Source: a bacterium (GTDB taxonomy: Bacteria; Electryoneota; RPQS01). Taken from it: 64,000 nucleotides of DNA. The stretch covers positions 496,001-560,000 of the forward strand of contig JADKHW010000001.1 in NCBI GenBank assembly GCA_016721565.1. The letters are read 5' to 3'. The notes beneath the pieces were generated by a model. It saw only the letters and a list, made by a program, of their open reading frames with translations, had not been told where the DNA came from and made no database searches. Shown one piece after another: positions 28,696 to 37,815 of the stretch (position 1 is the stretch's first letter; every line of letters begins with the position of its first letter). The position numbers and the translations under genes are program-made.

Positions 28696-29958
28696 ATGTC
28701 GAGACAGAGAGTTGTCGTCACCGGAATGGGAATCATTTCACCGGTAGGCAACGATGTTTCAAGCTTCTGGGATGCCATCACCAGTGGCAGATCTGGTGCC
28801 GGCCCGATTACGTTGTTTGACCCAGGCGAATTTGTTACCAAATTCGCGTGCGAAGTCAAAAACTTCTCGATCGGTGACATTATTGACCCGAAAGAAGCGC
28901 GCAGATTTCAGCGATTCACTCAATTCGGCATCGCGGCTTCGCATCAAGCGTTGACCGATGCAGGACTTATTGGTGATACGAGTCCTGTCGATAAAGACCG
29001 CATTGGCGTGATTATCGGATCGGGAATCGGTGGTATTGAACTATTTGAAGAGCAAGCCAAGATCTATCTTGAGCGCGGTCCCAAGCGCATCAGTCCCTTC
29101 TTCGTGCCGATGATGATTTCGGATATCGTTTCAGGTCAGGTCTCAATTACGTTTAGGCTCGGCGGCCCGAATTTCGCCGTCGTCTCAGCTTGTGCAACTG
29201 CTGGACATTCAATTCACATGGCCACTCGTTTGATTCAGGCTGGTGAAGCGGACGTCATTCTTGCCGGCGGTACCGAAGCAGCCATCACTCATCTCGGTGT
29301 CGGTGGCTTCAACGCCATGAAAGCTCTTTCAACTCGAAACGATGCTCCGGAAAAAGCCAGCCGCCCCTACGACAATGACCGCGACGGTTTTGTGATCGGT
29401 GAAGGCGCAGGTGTATTGGTCTTGGAAAGCTACGAGTCGGCTAAGCGACGCGGTGCCAAGGTTCACGCAGAGATCCTCGGAGTCGGTGCGAGCGGCGATG
29501 CCTATCACATTACGGCTCCGCACGTCGACGGCGACGGCGCACGTCGAGCCATGGAAGCAGCATTGAAGGAAGCCGCTATTGACCGCAACAGTATTGCCTA
29601 CATCAATGCGCATGGCACGTCAACGGATGTTGGTGACCCGACGGAGATCAAAGCGATTCGTCGCGTGTTTGGCGCGTATGCAGAGAAACTTGCGGTGTCT
29701 TCAACAAAGTCTATGACCGGGCATACGCTCGGTGCAGCAGGCGCGATCGAAGCCATCGCAACGATTTTGGCCACGCAGAACAACCTTATTCCGCCGACGA
29801 TCAATATTGAAAATCAGGATCCGGAGTGCGATCTGTTTGTCACTCCAAATGTTGCAGTTAGACGAGAAGTTAATGTGGCGATGTCGAATGCCTTTGGATT
29901 CGGTGGTCACAATTCTTCATTGATTGTAGCCAAACCGGAGTTCACTAAAGAAGGGTAA
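28696..29958 (+). CDS. fabF: Beta-ketoacyl-ACP synthase II
   Basis: 420 residues. Elongates acyl-ACP by condensation with malonyl-ACP. Visible: start VVVTGMGIISPVGND, active-site Cys in VSACATAGHS, and both catalytic His residues in INAHGTSTDVGD and STKSMTGHTLGAAG. C-terminal MSNAFGFGGHNSSL. It follows acpP by 18 bases and precedes rnc by 8. Confidence 0.97.
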   Translation: MSRQRVVVTGMGIISPVGNDVSSFWDAITSGRSGAGPITLFDPGEFVTKFACEVKNFSIGDIIDPKEARRFQRFTQFGIAASHQALTDAGLIGDTSPVDKDRIGVIIGSGIGGIELFEEQAKIYLERGPKRISPFFVPMMISDIVSGQVSITFRLGGPNFAVVSACATAGHSIHMATRLIQAGEADVILAGGTEAAITHLGVGGFNAMKALSTRNDAPEKASRPYDNDRDGFVIGEGAGVLVLESYESAKRRGAKVHAEILGVGASGDAYHITAPHVDGDGARRAMEAALKEAAIDRNSIAYINAHGTSTDVGDPTEIKAIRRVFGAYAEKLAVSSTKSMTGHTLGAAGAIEAIATILATQNNLIPPTINIENQDPECDLFVTPNVAVRREVNVAMSNAFGFGGHNSSLIVAKPEFTKEG

Positions 29959-29966
29959 GCGGTTGC

Positions 29967-30752
29967 ATGAATTGGTTCCGCGACATGCTGCTTCGAAAAT
30001 ATGGGGATATTCCCCGCGAAGTACGCCAGCAGTTGCGGCAGTTGGAAAACAGAATCGGCTATCGTTTCAATGATCCTCAGTTTCTCGTCTCCGCACTTCG
30101 CCATCGCAGTATATTGAATAAAGAAAATCTGGGGCGGCATGAGTCCAACGAACGTCTTGAGTTCTTGGGTGATGCTGTACTGGACTTCATTATCGCAGAG
30201 TACTTCTATCATCTCTTTCCCGGAATGGTGGAAGGACAGCTTACTAAACTGCGCTCAGTGATCGTTTCAGGAACGTCTTTGGTCGGAGCCGCCAAGCGAA
30301 TAGATCTTGGCGAGTTCCTAATTGTAAGTGAGAATGAAGATCGAGCCGGTGGCCGCAACCGCGCATCGATTCTTGAAGACGCTTTCGAAGCCCTGATTGG
30401 CGCAATGTATCTTGACGGCGGAGTGAAACCAACTCGAACATTTATCGAATTGCACTTGCTTGATAATTGGCGCGAGATCGTCACCAAAGACGAATACGTC
30501 AATTACAAGAGCCTTGTCCTCGAACATGCACAAGCCAATTCATGGGACAGTCCAGAGTATCGCTTGGTCGAAGAAACCGGTCCTGATCATTCGAAACGGT
30601 TTGTTGTAGAAATATTTCTGAACGGTGTCTCCTACGGTAAGGGAGAAGGAACTTCCAAGAAAACGGCCGAGCAAAAAGCGGCCTCGGTTGCAGCATCTAA
30701 ATTGGGACTGCTGACAAACGATGAATACAACTTGGATTCGACTTCCGATTGA
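29967..30752 (+). CDS. rnc: Ribonuclease III
   Basis: 261 residues, slightly longer than usual because of an N-terminal lead (MNWFRDMLLRKYGDIPREV). Cleaves double-stranded RNA, including the rRNA precursor. The RNase III domain (about 25-155) has the signature ERLEFLGDAVLDFI and the metal-binding EDAFEALIGAMYLD. A C-terminal double-stranded RNA-binding domain covers about 180-250 (KSLVLEHAQ...GKGEGTSKKTAEQKAA). fabF-rnc linkage is common in FCB genomes. Confidence 0.96.
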   Translation: MNWFRDMLLRKYGDIPREVRQQLRQLENRIGYRFNDPQFLVSALRHRSILNKENLGRHESNERLEFLGDAVLDFIIAEYFYHLFPGMVEGQLTKLRSVIVSGTSLVGAAKRIDLGEFLIVSENEDRAGGRNRASILEDAFEALIGAMYLDGGVKPTRTFIELHLLDNWREIVTKDEYVNYKSLVLEHAQANSWDSPEYRLVEETGPDHSKRFVVEIFLNGVSYGKGEGTSKKTAEQKAASVAASKLGLLTNDEYNLDSTSD

Positions 30753-30753
30753 A

Positions 30754-31299
30754 ATGACTAAGGAATCAGACGGCGGAGACATGCTGGAACAGTATCGATA
30801 TTGTGCTCGTTGCGGTGAGCAGCTTACGCGCAAACATCTTGAAGGCCGCCTTAGACCAGTTTGCCTGGCGTGCGGGAATGTTGTTTATCTAAACCCCTTA
30901 CCTGCCGTCGCGGCCGTTCTTATTCAGAGTGGCCGCGTTTTGCTAATTAGGCGCGGCGTAGATCCCGGCGCGGGCCTCTGGGCATTGCCGTCAGGCTTCA
31001 TGGAACAAGGCGAAACTCCTGAAATTGCGTTGCGCCGTGAAGTTCACGAAGAGACGGGTGTCATGTGTGCGCCGGGTCGATTGATCTCTGCAACCACTCA
31101 CGACGACCACGTTTTTGGTCATGTCCTTGTCCTAGCATACACGGCTAACTGTAACGACATGACGGCGTTTGCCGGCGATGATGCGGTAGAGGCACATTGG
31201 TTTGAAACCACGCATCTTCCGCGATTGGCTTTTGAAAGCCATCTCGAATTTATTCGCCAAGCCGAGTTATTGCATTCACTTGATCATGAAATCTTGTAG
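30754..31299 (+). CDS. NUDIX hydrolase with N-terminal zinc ribbon
   Basis: 181 residues from the ATG at 30754, one base after the rnc stop; an ATG at 30781 preceded by GGCGGAG is an equally good start. The N-terminus has a zinc ribbon (YCARCGEQL...CLACGN), followed by a NUDIX domain with the complete box GFMEQGETPEIALRREVHEE. The zinc ribbon plus NUDIX layout occurs in NADH pyrophosphatase-like and ADP-ribose pyrophosphatase-like enzymes; the substrate here is unknown. Confidence 0.88.
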   Translation: MTKESDGGDMLEQYRYCARCGEQLTRKHLEGRLRPVCLACGNVVYLNPLPAVAAVLIQSGRVLLIRRGVDPGAGLWALPSGFMEQGETPEIALRREVHEETGVMCAPGRLISATTHDDHVFGHVLVLAYTANCNDMTAFAGDDAVEAHWFETTHLPRLAFESHLEFIRQAELLHSLDHEIL

Positions 31300-31306
31300 G
31301 CTTTGC

Positions 31307-32310
31307 ATGAAACGACACCACATATTATTGATTTTATCGCTCGGGCTGTTGACAATTCTGGCCAGCAGTTGCGAAATTGACGAAACAAAGACCAATCAAG
31401 GTCAGGTTTTTGTCGAGCTACGTGACACGTCAGGTGTGGCCATCACAGGAGCCCGCATTTCCGTTGACGGAGTTCAAACCGCCTCGATTACTCCCGACAC
31501 GCTACGTCGAGTTGCCATTGGTGACAGAACCATCTCGGCAACGAAACCGGGTACGAACCGTCGTCCGCAGTTGTCAATATCCAGGAAGATCAGACGGCAT
31601 TCTTAACATTAGTTGCGCAAGATGCTCCCTTCGGCGCGCTCGAATTAGTTGATGCACCCGACGGAACAACTCTTATTATTGACAATTCGGTGTACGCCGT
31701 GGTCCCGCCGCGTTTGGTTGACGTTGGTGTTGGCACGTGGTCAGTGTCTGCCTATCTTGCCGGAAACTTGACGAATGCTCCTGCGCGCTGGAACATCACA
31801 CTCGCCCCGCACGATACTTTGCGAATCGACGCACAATTCTCGCCGATCGCTGAAGGCCCCAATGCTGGCTCACTCGCACATGTGTTCACCCTTCCAAGCG
31901 ACCTTGACAGCTCAATCTACCGGCTGCAAGACTATCGCGGCAAAATTGTGTTGCTCTCATTCTTCTTCTACCTTTGCAATCCATGCTTAGCGGAGTTCCC
32001 GCACATTCAGGAAGTCTACGCTGACCCTCAGTATGCCGACTGGCTTGAAGTGTTTGGAGTGGACGCTGTGGACGGCTGGCCGTTGTTGGCAAGATATAAA
32101 GACGATCATCCTGCTTTAGGTCTACAATTCCCGCTACTTTGGAATCAAGACCAATCCCTTCGCACTGTCCACTACGAAGTTGCGAGCTGTCCGACAAATA
32201 TTCTGATTGACCCGACCGGTATGATTCGCTACCGCTGGTTCGGTGTAACTGAAGGGGAATTGCGCGGCGCAATTGAATCATTGATTGACGAATTTGAAAC
32301 ACAAAATTAA
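31307..32310 (+). CDS. Lipoprotein with PEGA-like region and TlpA thioredoxin domain, one frameshift
   Basis: Starts at the ATG at 31307 with a lipoprotein-type signal (LLILSLGLLTILASSC). A domain resembling PEGA/carboxypeptidase-regulatory folds follows (VFVELRDTSGVAITGARISVDG). The frame breaks near 31551; one extra G in the GGG run at 31549-31551 continues it as KPGYEPSSAVVNIQEDQTAF. The remainder (31690-32310 is openly readable) ends in a thioredoxin-like domain with active site CNPC in FFYLCNPCLAEF and the cis-proline region SCPTNILID. Corrected length is about 334 residues. It is likely anchored in the envelope, acting on protein disulfides. Next to a second TlpA-type gene 19 bases on. 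Confidence 0.82.
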
Positions 32311-32329
32311 CGTTGAAAGGATATCATAC

Positions 32330-32815
32330 ATGAAACAACTCCTCGCCATCCTTTCCTGCTTCATTATTTTAACTTCGGCTCACGCCGCAGGAAGAAATTG
32401 GACACTTGCCAATGTCAATGGCGGCGACTTCAGCATCACGAATGACAACGGCGGCCGCCCAAGTCTCTTGGTATTTTGGGCTACGTGGTGCAAGCCTTGC
32501 AAAGCTGAACTTGACGCCATGAAGGGCACACTCGATGATTTGAATAAGCGCGGCATGAATGTTCTACTTGTTGCCGAAGACAATCAGAAATCCAAGAGCC
32601 GTGTAAAACCTTTCCTCGATACGAAAGGTTATGGCTGGACTGCCTTGCACGACCCAGACGGTGAAGTACTGAAGCTCTACGGCGGCACGTCGATTCCGTT
32701 CACCGTAATGCTGGACAAAGATGGCGCACCCGTTTTTGAGAATCGAGGCGAAATGAAAGATCCTACTGCGATGTTGGCCAAAGCAAATCAACTTATCGAG
32801 TCTGCTGGTGAGTAA
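32330..32815 (+). CDS. TlpA-like periplasmic thiol-disulfide protein
   Basis: 161 residues from the ATG at 32330, with GAAAGGA 10 bases upstream. A signal peptide (MKQLLAILSCFIILTSAHA) is followed by a thioredoxin fold with active site WCKPC in LVFWATWCKPCKAEL and the cis-Pro loop SIPFTVMLD. It probably reduces disulfides on exported proteins. The outer-membrane protein gene downstream overlaps it by 8 bases, so the two products are probably made together and may work together. Confidence 0.9.
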   Translation: MKQLLAILSCFIILTSAHAAGRNWTLANVNGGDFSITNDNGGRPSLLVFWATWCKPCKAELDAMKGTLDDLNKRGMNVLLVAEDNQKSKSRVKPFLDTKGYGWTALHDPDGEVLKLYGGTSIPFTVMLDKDGAPVFENRGEMKDPTAMLAKANQLIESAGE

Positions 32816-34313
32816 ACTCCTTATCGGTCTTTGCACCTGCCTGCTTTTTTTCGGCACGGCCATCGCGCAGCTTGAAGACATAGATTTTGACGGTTCCAAT
32901 CAACTCCGTTGGGATAACGGCCGTGAAGTGGACACGCGTCGTTCAGGATTTGATAATCCTGACAACACGATTGCTCGACGTTTCGTTGAGAATCGCTTGC
33001 GTCTCGATCTTTTTAGCGGCAACTTCCGTTTAGGCGGCAGATATCTTTATTTTCGTCCGTCCGAGGCAGACGTCGACCAATTCCGCCTTACAGATGAAAA
33101 TCGTTTTGACAAACGCTTTTTCGAGGGCCAGATTGACCCACTCAAATTTCGTTTTGGCCATTTCAGTGATCTGTGGGCCTCGGGTTTGACGTTGAGCATG
33201 TTCGAAAATCGTGATCTCTTCTTTGACACCGAGCACGACGGAGCACGCATGCAAGTTGAGGCAGGATCAATTAAGCTCATCGGACTTTCAGGCAAAACTC
33301 AAGCAGGCGCACTCGTTCCGGAAATCCACACGACCGCAGGACGCGTTGAACTATCTCCAGGTAAAGAACATCTCGGTTTCAGCTATGCCTATCACGATAG
33401 CGGCGCTCATCCCGAAATGAGTGTGGCCGGCGTCGACTGGAATTTCACGCGTGGTATTTTCAATCTCTATGGCGAGCGCGCATGGAACGAGACAATTTTG
33501 CAAGGCGGCAACGAGGCTGGACACGCAACGTTTGTCGGCATGACGCTCTCCAAATGGGGATGGTCGCTGTTAGCTGAGTACGCGGACTACAACTACAATC
33601 GCGTCACGCAGGTTCAGAATCCTCCAACCATGCATCGTGAAGTCACACCACGTCTTTTGCAGGGCCGCGATCCGCATGTCATGAACGTACCTGATGAAGT
33701 CGGTGGGCAGGTGGAACTCTCGGGTCTGGTTCACGAGAACACGTTCTTGAATTTCCACTTCAACGCCAACAGCCGGCACACCGAAGATGACGAAACTGTG
33801 CCGATGCCGACTTTGGAAGAAAAGTATCGCGCCTATTGGGATCTGTTCGGAAACGTAGATCAATCCTTTAGCGGTGGCCAACAGCTCTTTCTTGAGATCG
33901 GCGCTAATGAAGAAGCTTCGACCGTTTGGCAGAAACGTATGTGGACGCAAATTCGAGCTACATTCCCTTTCCGTGGTTCGCAAGAGATTGAATTTGAAAC
34001 CGAGCAGCTTTTCATCACCAACAAGACTCTTGATGACGAAAAATATCACGACATGCTTTACGCAATGACGTGGGCGCCGTCTGACGCTTTCTCGCTTTAT
34101 GCCTCGTTTTCCACTACGGACGACGAAGCCCTAAAGAATAAAGAAGGCGACTATTGGGCTTCTGGTGAAGCGGCGTACAAATTCAGCGGCGGTAAACATC
34201 GCGCGATCATTTTCTACGGCAAAGAACGCGGCGGCTTGAAATGCTCAAATGGTGTTTGTCGTCAAGTGCAGGCCTTCTCTGGTGTCCGTCTGACACTCGA
34301 AACGTCGCTTTAA
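32808..34313 (+). CDS. Predicted outer-membrane beta-barrel protein (DUF6029-like)
   Basis: 501 residues from a GTG. Signal peptide (LLIGLCTCLLFFGTAIAQ), then a long stretch of alternating polar/aromatic beta strands typical of outer-membrane barrels (FVENRLRLDLFSGNFRLGGR, GFSYAYHDSG, FLNFHFNANSRH, FSLYASFSTTDDE), ending in VRLTLETSL. Resembles a family of FCB outer-membrane proteins of unknown function found near TlpA/thioredoxin genes. It overlaps the TlpA gene by 8 bases, which suggests a link between the thioredoxin and the barrel. Confidence 0.75.
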   Translation: MSKLLIGLCTCLLFFGTAIAQLEDIDFDGSNQLRWDNGREVDTRRSGFDNPDNTIARRFVENRLRLDLFSGNFRLGGRYLYFRPSEADVDQFRLTDENRFDKRFFEGQIDPLKFRFGHFSDLWASGLTLSMFENRDLFFDTEHDGARMQVEAGSIKLIGLSGKTQAGALVPEIHTTAGRVELSPGKEHLGFSYAYHDSGAHPEMSVAGVDWNFTRGIFNLYGERAWNETILQGGNEAGHATFVGMTLSKWGWSLLAEYADYNYNRVTQVQNPPTMHREVTPRLLQGRDPHVMNVPDEVGGQVELSGLVHENTFLNFHFNANSRHTEDDETVPMPTLEEKYRAYWDLFGNVDQSFSGGQQLFLEIGANEEASTVWQKRMWTQIRATFPFRGSQEIEFETEQLFITNKTLDDEKYHDMLYAMTWAPSDAFSLYASFSTTDDEALKNKEGDYWASGEAAYKFSGGKHRAIIFYGKERGGLKCSNGVCRQVQAFSGVRLTLETSL

Positions 34314-34316
34314 TAC

Positions 34317-35702
34317 ATGGCTGATTCGCAGGACGTACGCCGCAATCTTCCCGGTGTAGATAGACTTCTCGAGCGTCCAGAATTTCGCAAATTGCGCGAT
34401 CTCGTTTCTGTTCCGTTACAGTCGCGCATAATTCGCGAAGAGATCGAATCCGCGCGCAAGAGGATCGAGCAAGGGGGAGCTGCACCAGGCGAGAATCAGA
34501 TCGCTAGTCATGCCACCGATCGCATCGAGTCTTTTCTTAACTCACGCCCGCATCGTGTAATCAATTGCACTGGCGTGATTTTACACACGGGCCTCGGCCG
34601 CGCATCGCTGTCAGAATCAGCGATTGAGGCAATTGTTGAATCCGCAGGCTACTGCGATCTCGAACTCGACATGGACAGCGGCCAACGCGGAGATCGTCAA
34701 GCTCACGTGGAATCGTTGCTCTGTTGGCTCACAGGCGCCGAAGCTGCATTGATGGTCAATAATAACGCCGCAGCGCTCTTTCTCGTCTTGAATGCATTGG
34801 CATCCGGTAAGGAAGTCATCGTCTCGCGCGGTCAGCTCATTGAGATCGGTGGTAGCTTTAGACTGCCCGACATCATGTCCCGTGCCGGAGCAAAGCTGGT
34901 CGAAGTAGGCACCACAAATCGCACACGCATTACCGACTTTGAGTCTGCGATTTCCAACAAGACCGTGATGCTCTTACGTGCTTATCCATCAAACTATCGC
35001 ATCGATGGTTTTTCGGAAAGTGTTGGGATCAAAGAACTCGCCGAGGTCGCTCACAAGAACAACGTCCTGTGCGTCGACGATTTGGGCGGCGGTCTGCTTT
35101 GGGATTGGGCAAAATTAGGTCTTCCCGAGGAGCCGCACGTTGCCCAGAGCTTGGCCGACGGCGCAGACTTGGTCTTGGTTTCCGGTGACAAAGTCTTGGG
35201 CGGGCCACAGGCCGGAATCATCTTAGGCCGCGCTGACGTAGTCAAGAAGTTGAAGAAGTCCCCGTTGGCGCGAGTCTTGCGCCCCGGTAAGCTTGAGGTG
35301 GCCGCACTTGCCGCGACATTAACGAGCTTCCTTCACCCGTCTCGACCGGCACAGGAAATTCCGACTTGGCGAATGTTCACAGAATCCCTTGAAACAACTC
35401 GCGCTCGCGCCGAACTTCTGAAAAGTAAACTGGCCGCAAAGTCAAATTGGCAAATCTTGGAGCTACGCGATTCCCCCGCACAAGCAGGATCGGGCACTCT
35501 ACCCGCAACTCCACTGCCTTCAATTGCATTGGTATGCTTGCCAGAGAACACAACCGCCGCGCGTTGGTCCAAGAAATTAAGACAAACACAGATTCCAATC
35601 GTATCGGTAGTGCAAGACGAGTTGGTCTTCTTGAATTTGCGGACGGTGGCTGATTCAGAAGTAGAATTGCTTGCAACACAGGTGTTGCAGTCGTTGGAAT
35701 AG
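34317..35702 (+). CDS. selA: L-seryl-tRNA(Sec) selenium transferase
   Basis: 461 residues, full length. SelA converts seryl-tRNA(Sec) to selenocysteinyl-tRNA(Sec) using selenophosphate. Fold-type I PLP enzyme: N-terminal tRNA-binding segment (RNLPGVDRLLERPEFRKL), INCTGVILHTGLGRASLSE, NNNAAALFLVL and the PLP lysine K292 in SGDKVLGGPQAG. selB lies about 6 kb downstream and the tRNA-Sec about 16 kb downstream on the same strand. selD (selenophosphate synthase) is not in the window. Confidence 0.97.
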   Translation: MADSQDVRRNLPGVDRLLERPEFRKLRDLVSVPLQSRIIREEIESARKRIEQGGAAPGENQIASHATDRIESFLNSRPHRVINCTGVILHTGLGRASLSESAIEAIVESAGYCDLELDMDSGQRGDRQAHVESLLCWLTGAEAALMVNNNAAALFLVLNALASGKEVIVSRGQLIEIGGSFRLPDIMSRAGAKLVEVGTTNRTRITDFESAISNKTVMLLRAYPSNYRIDGFSESVGIKELAEVAHKNNVLCVDDLGGGLLWDWAKLGLPEEPHVAQSLADGADLVLVSGDKVLGGPQAGIILGRADVVKKLKKSPLARVLRPGKLEVAALAATLTSFLHPSRPAQEIPTWRMFTESLETTRARAELLKSKLAAKSNWQILELRDSPAQAGSGTLPATPLPSIALVCLPENTTAARWSKKLRQTQIPIVSVVQDELVFLNLRTVADSEVELLATQVLQSLE

Positions 35703-35716
35703 CGCCGGTAAGCGCA

Positions 35717-37003
35717 TTGATTCAACTAATCATTATTCTGCTCTTCACGTCTCTCGTTCACGCCAAAACAGTCCAGTGGCTGACGATTGACGGAGCGATT
35801 GGCCCAGTGGCCAACGAGATGCTGGAGAACGCCCTTGCGGAAGCTGAGCGCGTCGACGCCGAGTTGCTCGTTGTTGAAATGGATACGCCGGGCGGTTTGC
35901 TGAAGACCACTCGCATGATGTGCAAAACGATCCTCGCGTCTAAGATTCCTATCGTCGTTTACGTCGCACCGTCTGGTGCCCGAGCTGGCTCGGCCGGAGT
36001 ATTCATCACGCTTGCATCGCACGTTGCCGCGATGGCGCCCGGCACAAACATTGGTGCGGCGCATCCCGTTGGTCTCGGAGGTTTCGGCTCCGCACCGGAT
36101 ACCTCGGGAATTATGGAAGGCAAAGTTACCAACGATGCAGCTGCCTTCGCACGTACCTTGGCCGAACAGCACAACCGCAACGCGACATGGGCGGAACAGG
36201 CCGTTCGTGAAAGCAAGTCAATCACCGAAAACGAGGCGCTGTCGCTTGGTGTAGTTGAGATCGTTACGCCCAATGCCAATTCCCTGTTGCTTGCACTAAA
36301 CGGGCGCATCATCACGATCAACGGGAGTTGCCGATACGCTGGACACTCAGACGGCGCGATTGTCGCCCGTCCGCCAATGAGTCTTCGCCTGCGAATTCTG
36401 GACATCATCGCCGATCCGAATATCGCGTATATTCTAATGCTGATCGGCATCTATGGCCTGTTTTTTGAGCTTTACAACCCCGGCGCAATCTTCCCGGGTG
36501 TTGTGGGTGGAATGTCGTTAATCATTGCATTTTTCAGTTTACAGCTTCTGCCAATTAGCTGGGCAGGCCTATTGCTGATATCGTTCGCCATCATTCTGTT
36601 CATTCTCGAAATCAAGATAACAAGCTACGGCATGCTATCTGTAGCAGGAATCGTCAGTATGACACTGGGATCACTCATGCTCTTTCAGCCGGGCGTCTCC
36701 GGCATTCAAGTGGGATTAGGCCTGATTATTCCGGCCGCCATCATCACAGCACTTTTCTTTGCCATCGTCGTAGGCATGGGTTTGCGCGCACAGTCGCGCA
36801 AAGTCGTGACGGGAGTTGAAGGGCTAGTCGGCGAGTCCGGCACGGTCACAATCGACTTGAACCTGAATGGCAAAGTACTCGTTCACGGCGAAATCTGGGC
36901 TGCGCACTCTTCTACACCAACGCAACGCGGTGCTCGAGTAAAAGTAACCAGTGTGAATGGAATGGAATTGACCGTAGAACCGCTGTCTGATCAGGCGTCT
37001 TAA
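35717..37003 (+). CDS. NfeD-type membrane-bound serine protease
   Basis: 428 residues from a TTG start. Signal peptide, then a ClpP-like domain (about 20-220) with the nucleophile region PSGARAGSAGVFI and ATNIGAAHP-like AMAPGTNIGAAHP. Four or so membrane helices follow (about 240-370), and a C-terminal NfeD OB-fold (GLVGESGTVTIDL...VLVHGEIW). Archaeal homologues cleave the C-terminus of the partner stomatin. The stomatin-type gene follows after 14 bases, the classic NfeD-SPFH pairing, proposed to act in membrane-domain quality control. Confidence 0.92.
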   Translation: MIQLIIILLFTSLVHAKTVQWLTIDGAIGPVANEMLENALAEAERVDAELLVVEMDTPGGLLKTTRMMCKTILASKIPIVVYVAPSGARAGSAGVFITLASHVAAMAPGTNIGAAHPVGLGGFGSAPDTSGIMEGKVTNDAAAFARTLAEQHNRNATWAEQAVRESKSITENEALSLGVVEIVTPNANSLLLALNGRIITINGSCRYAGHSDGAIVARPPMSLRLRILDIIADPNIAYILMLIGIYGLFFELYNPGAIFPGVVGGMSLIIAFFSLQLLPISWAGLLLISFAIILFILEIKITSYGMLSVAGIVSMTLGSLMLFQPGVSGIQVGLGLIIPAAIITALFFAIVVGMGLRAQSRKVVTGVEGLVGESGTVTIDLNLNGKVLVHGEIWAAHSSTPTQRGARVKVTSVNGMELTVEPLSDQAS

Positions 37004-37017
37004 CAAAAGGAGTCGCC

Positions 37018-37797
37018 ATGTTACCCGTTTTGGCATTTGTAATCGTCTTCGCGCTCTTCGTATTATCTACCTCCATCCGAATCCTGAATGAATACGAACG
37101 TGGAGTTGTATTCAGACTGGGCCGTTCAATCGGCGTAAAAGGGCCAGGACTCATCCTGCTGATTCCATTGGTTGACCGCATGATCAAGGTAAGCCTGCGA
37201 ACAGTAGTGCTAGACGTACCGCCGCAGGACGTCATTACTCGCGACAATGTGTCTCTGCAAGTGAACGCGGTCGTTTTCTTTCGCGTCATGGATCCAGAAC
37301 GATCAATCCTCGATGTGGAAAATTACATGTACGCAACAAGCCAATTGTCTCAGACAACATTGCGTAGCGTGCTCGGGCAAATCTCGCTCGACGAAATTCT
37401 CTCCGAGCGCGAGAAGATTAACGACGAACTGCAGCAGATCATTGATCGGCAAACAGACCCATGGGGGATTAAGGTTTCTTTAGTCGAATTGAAGCATGTT
37501 GACCTTCCGCAGGAAATGAAGCGAGCGATGTCTCGACAGGCGGAAGCCGAACGTGAACGCCGCGCCAAAATCATCGCTGCCGAAGGCGAGCGACAAGCGG
37601 CTGACCAATTGACTGAAGCAGCCTCAGTCATTGCTCGCCACCCCGAAGCATTGCAGTTGCGCTATCTCCAAACTTTAGTAGAGATCGCGGCTGAGAATAA
37701 TTCCGTTACCGTTTTCCCGATCCCGATGGAATTGTTGCGACCGTTCATGCAAGTCGGCAACGCCAGCCAACCCGTTCCGCCGAAACCGATCGCTTAG
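37018..37797 (+). CDS. SPFH-domain stomatin-like protein (slipin)
   Basis: 259 residues. One N-terminal membrane hairpin (MLPVLAFVIVFALFVLS), then the SPFH/band 7 domain (EYERGVVFRLGR...GPGLILLIP...DVPPQDVITRDNVSLQV) and a helical coiled region with SRQAEAERERRAKIIAAEGE. Forms oligomeric membrane scaffolds. AAGGAG lies just upstream of the ATG. Partner of the NfeD protease encoded 14 bases upstream. Confidence 0.94.
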   Translation: MLPVLAFVIVFALFVLSTSIRILNEYERGVVFRLGRSIGVKGPGLILLIPLVDRMIKVSLRTVVLDVPPQDVITRDNVSLQVNAVVFFRVMDPERSILDVENYMYATSQLSQTTLRSVLGQISLDEILSEREKINDELQQIIDRQTDPWGIKVSLVELKHVDLPQEMKRAMSRQAEAERERRAKIIAAEGERQAADQLTEAASVIARHPEALQLRYLQTLVEIAAENNSVTVFPIPMELLRPFMQVGNASQPVPPKPIA

Positions 37798-37815
37798 TCT
37801 AACCAAAAAGAACGT

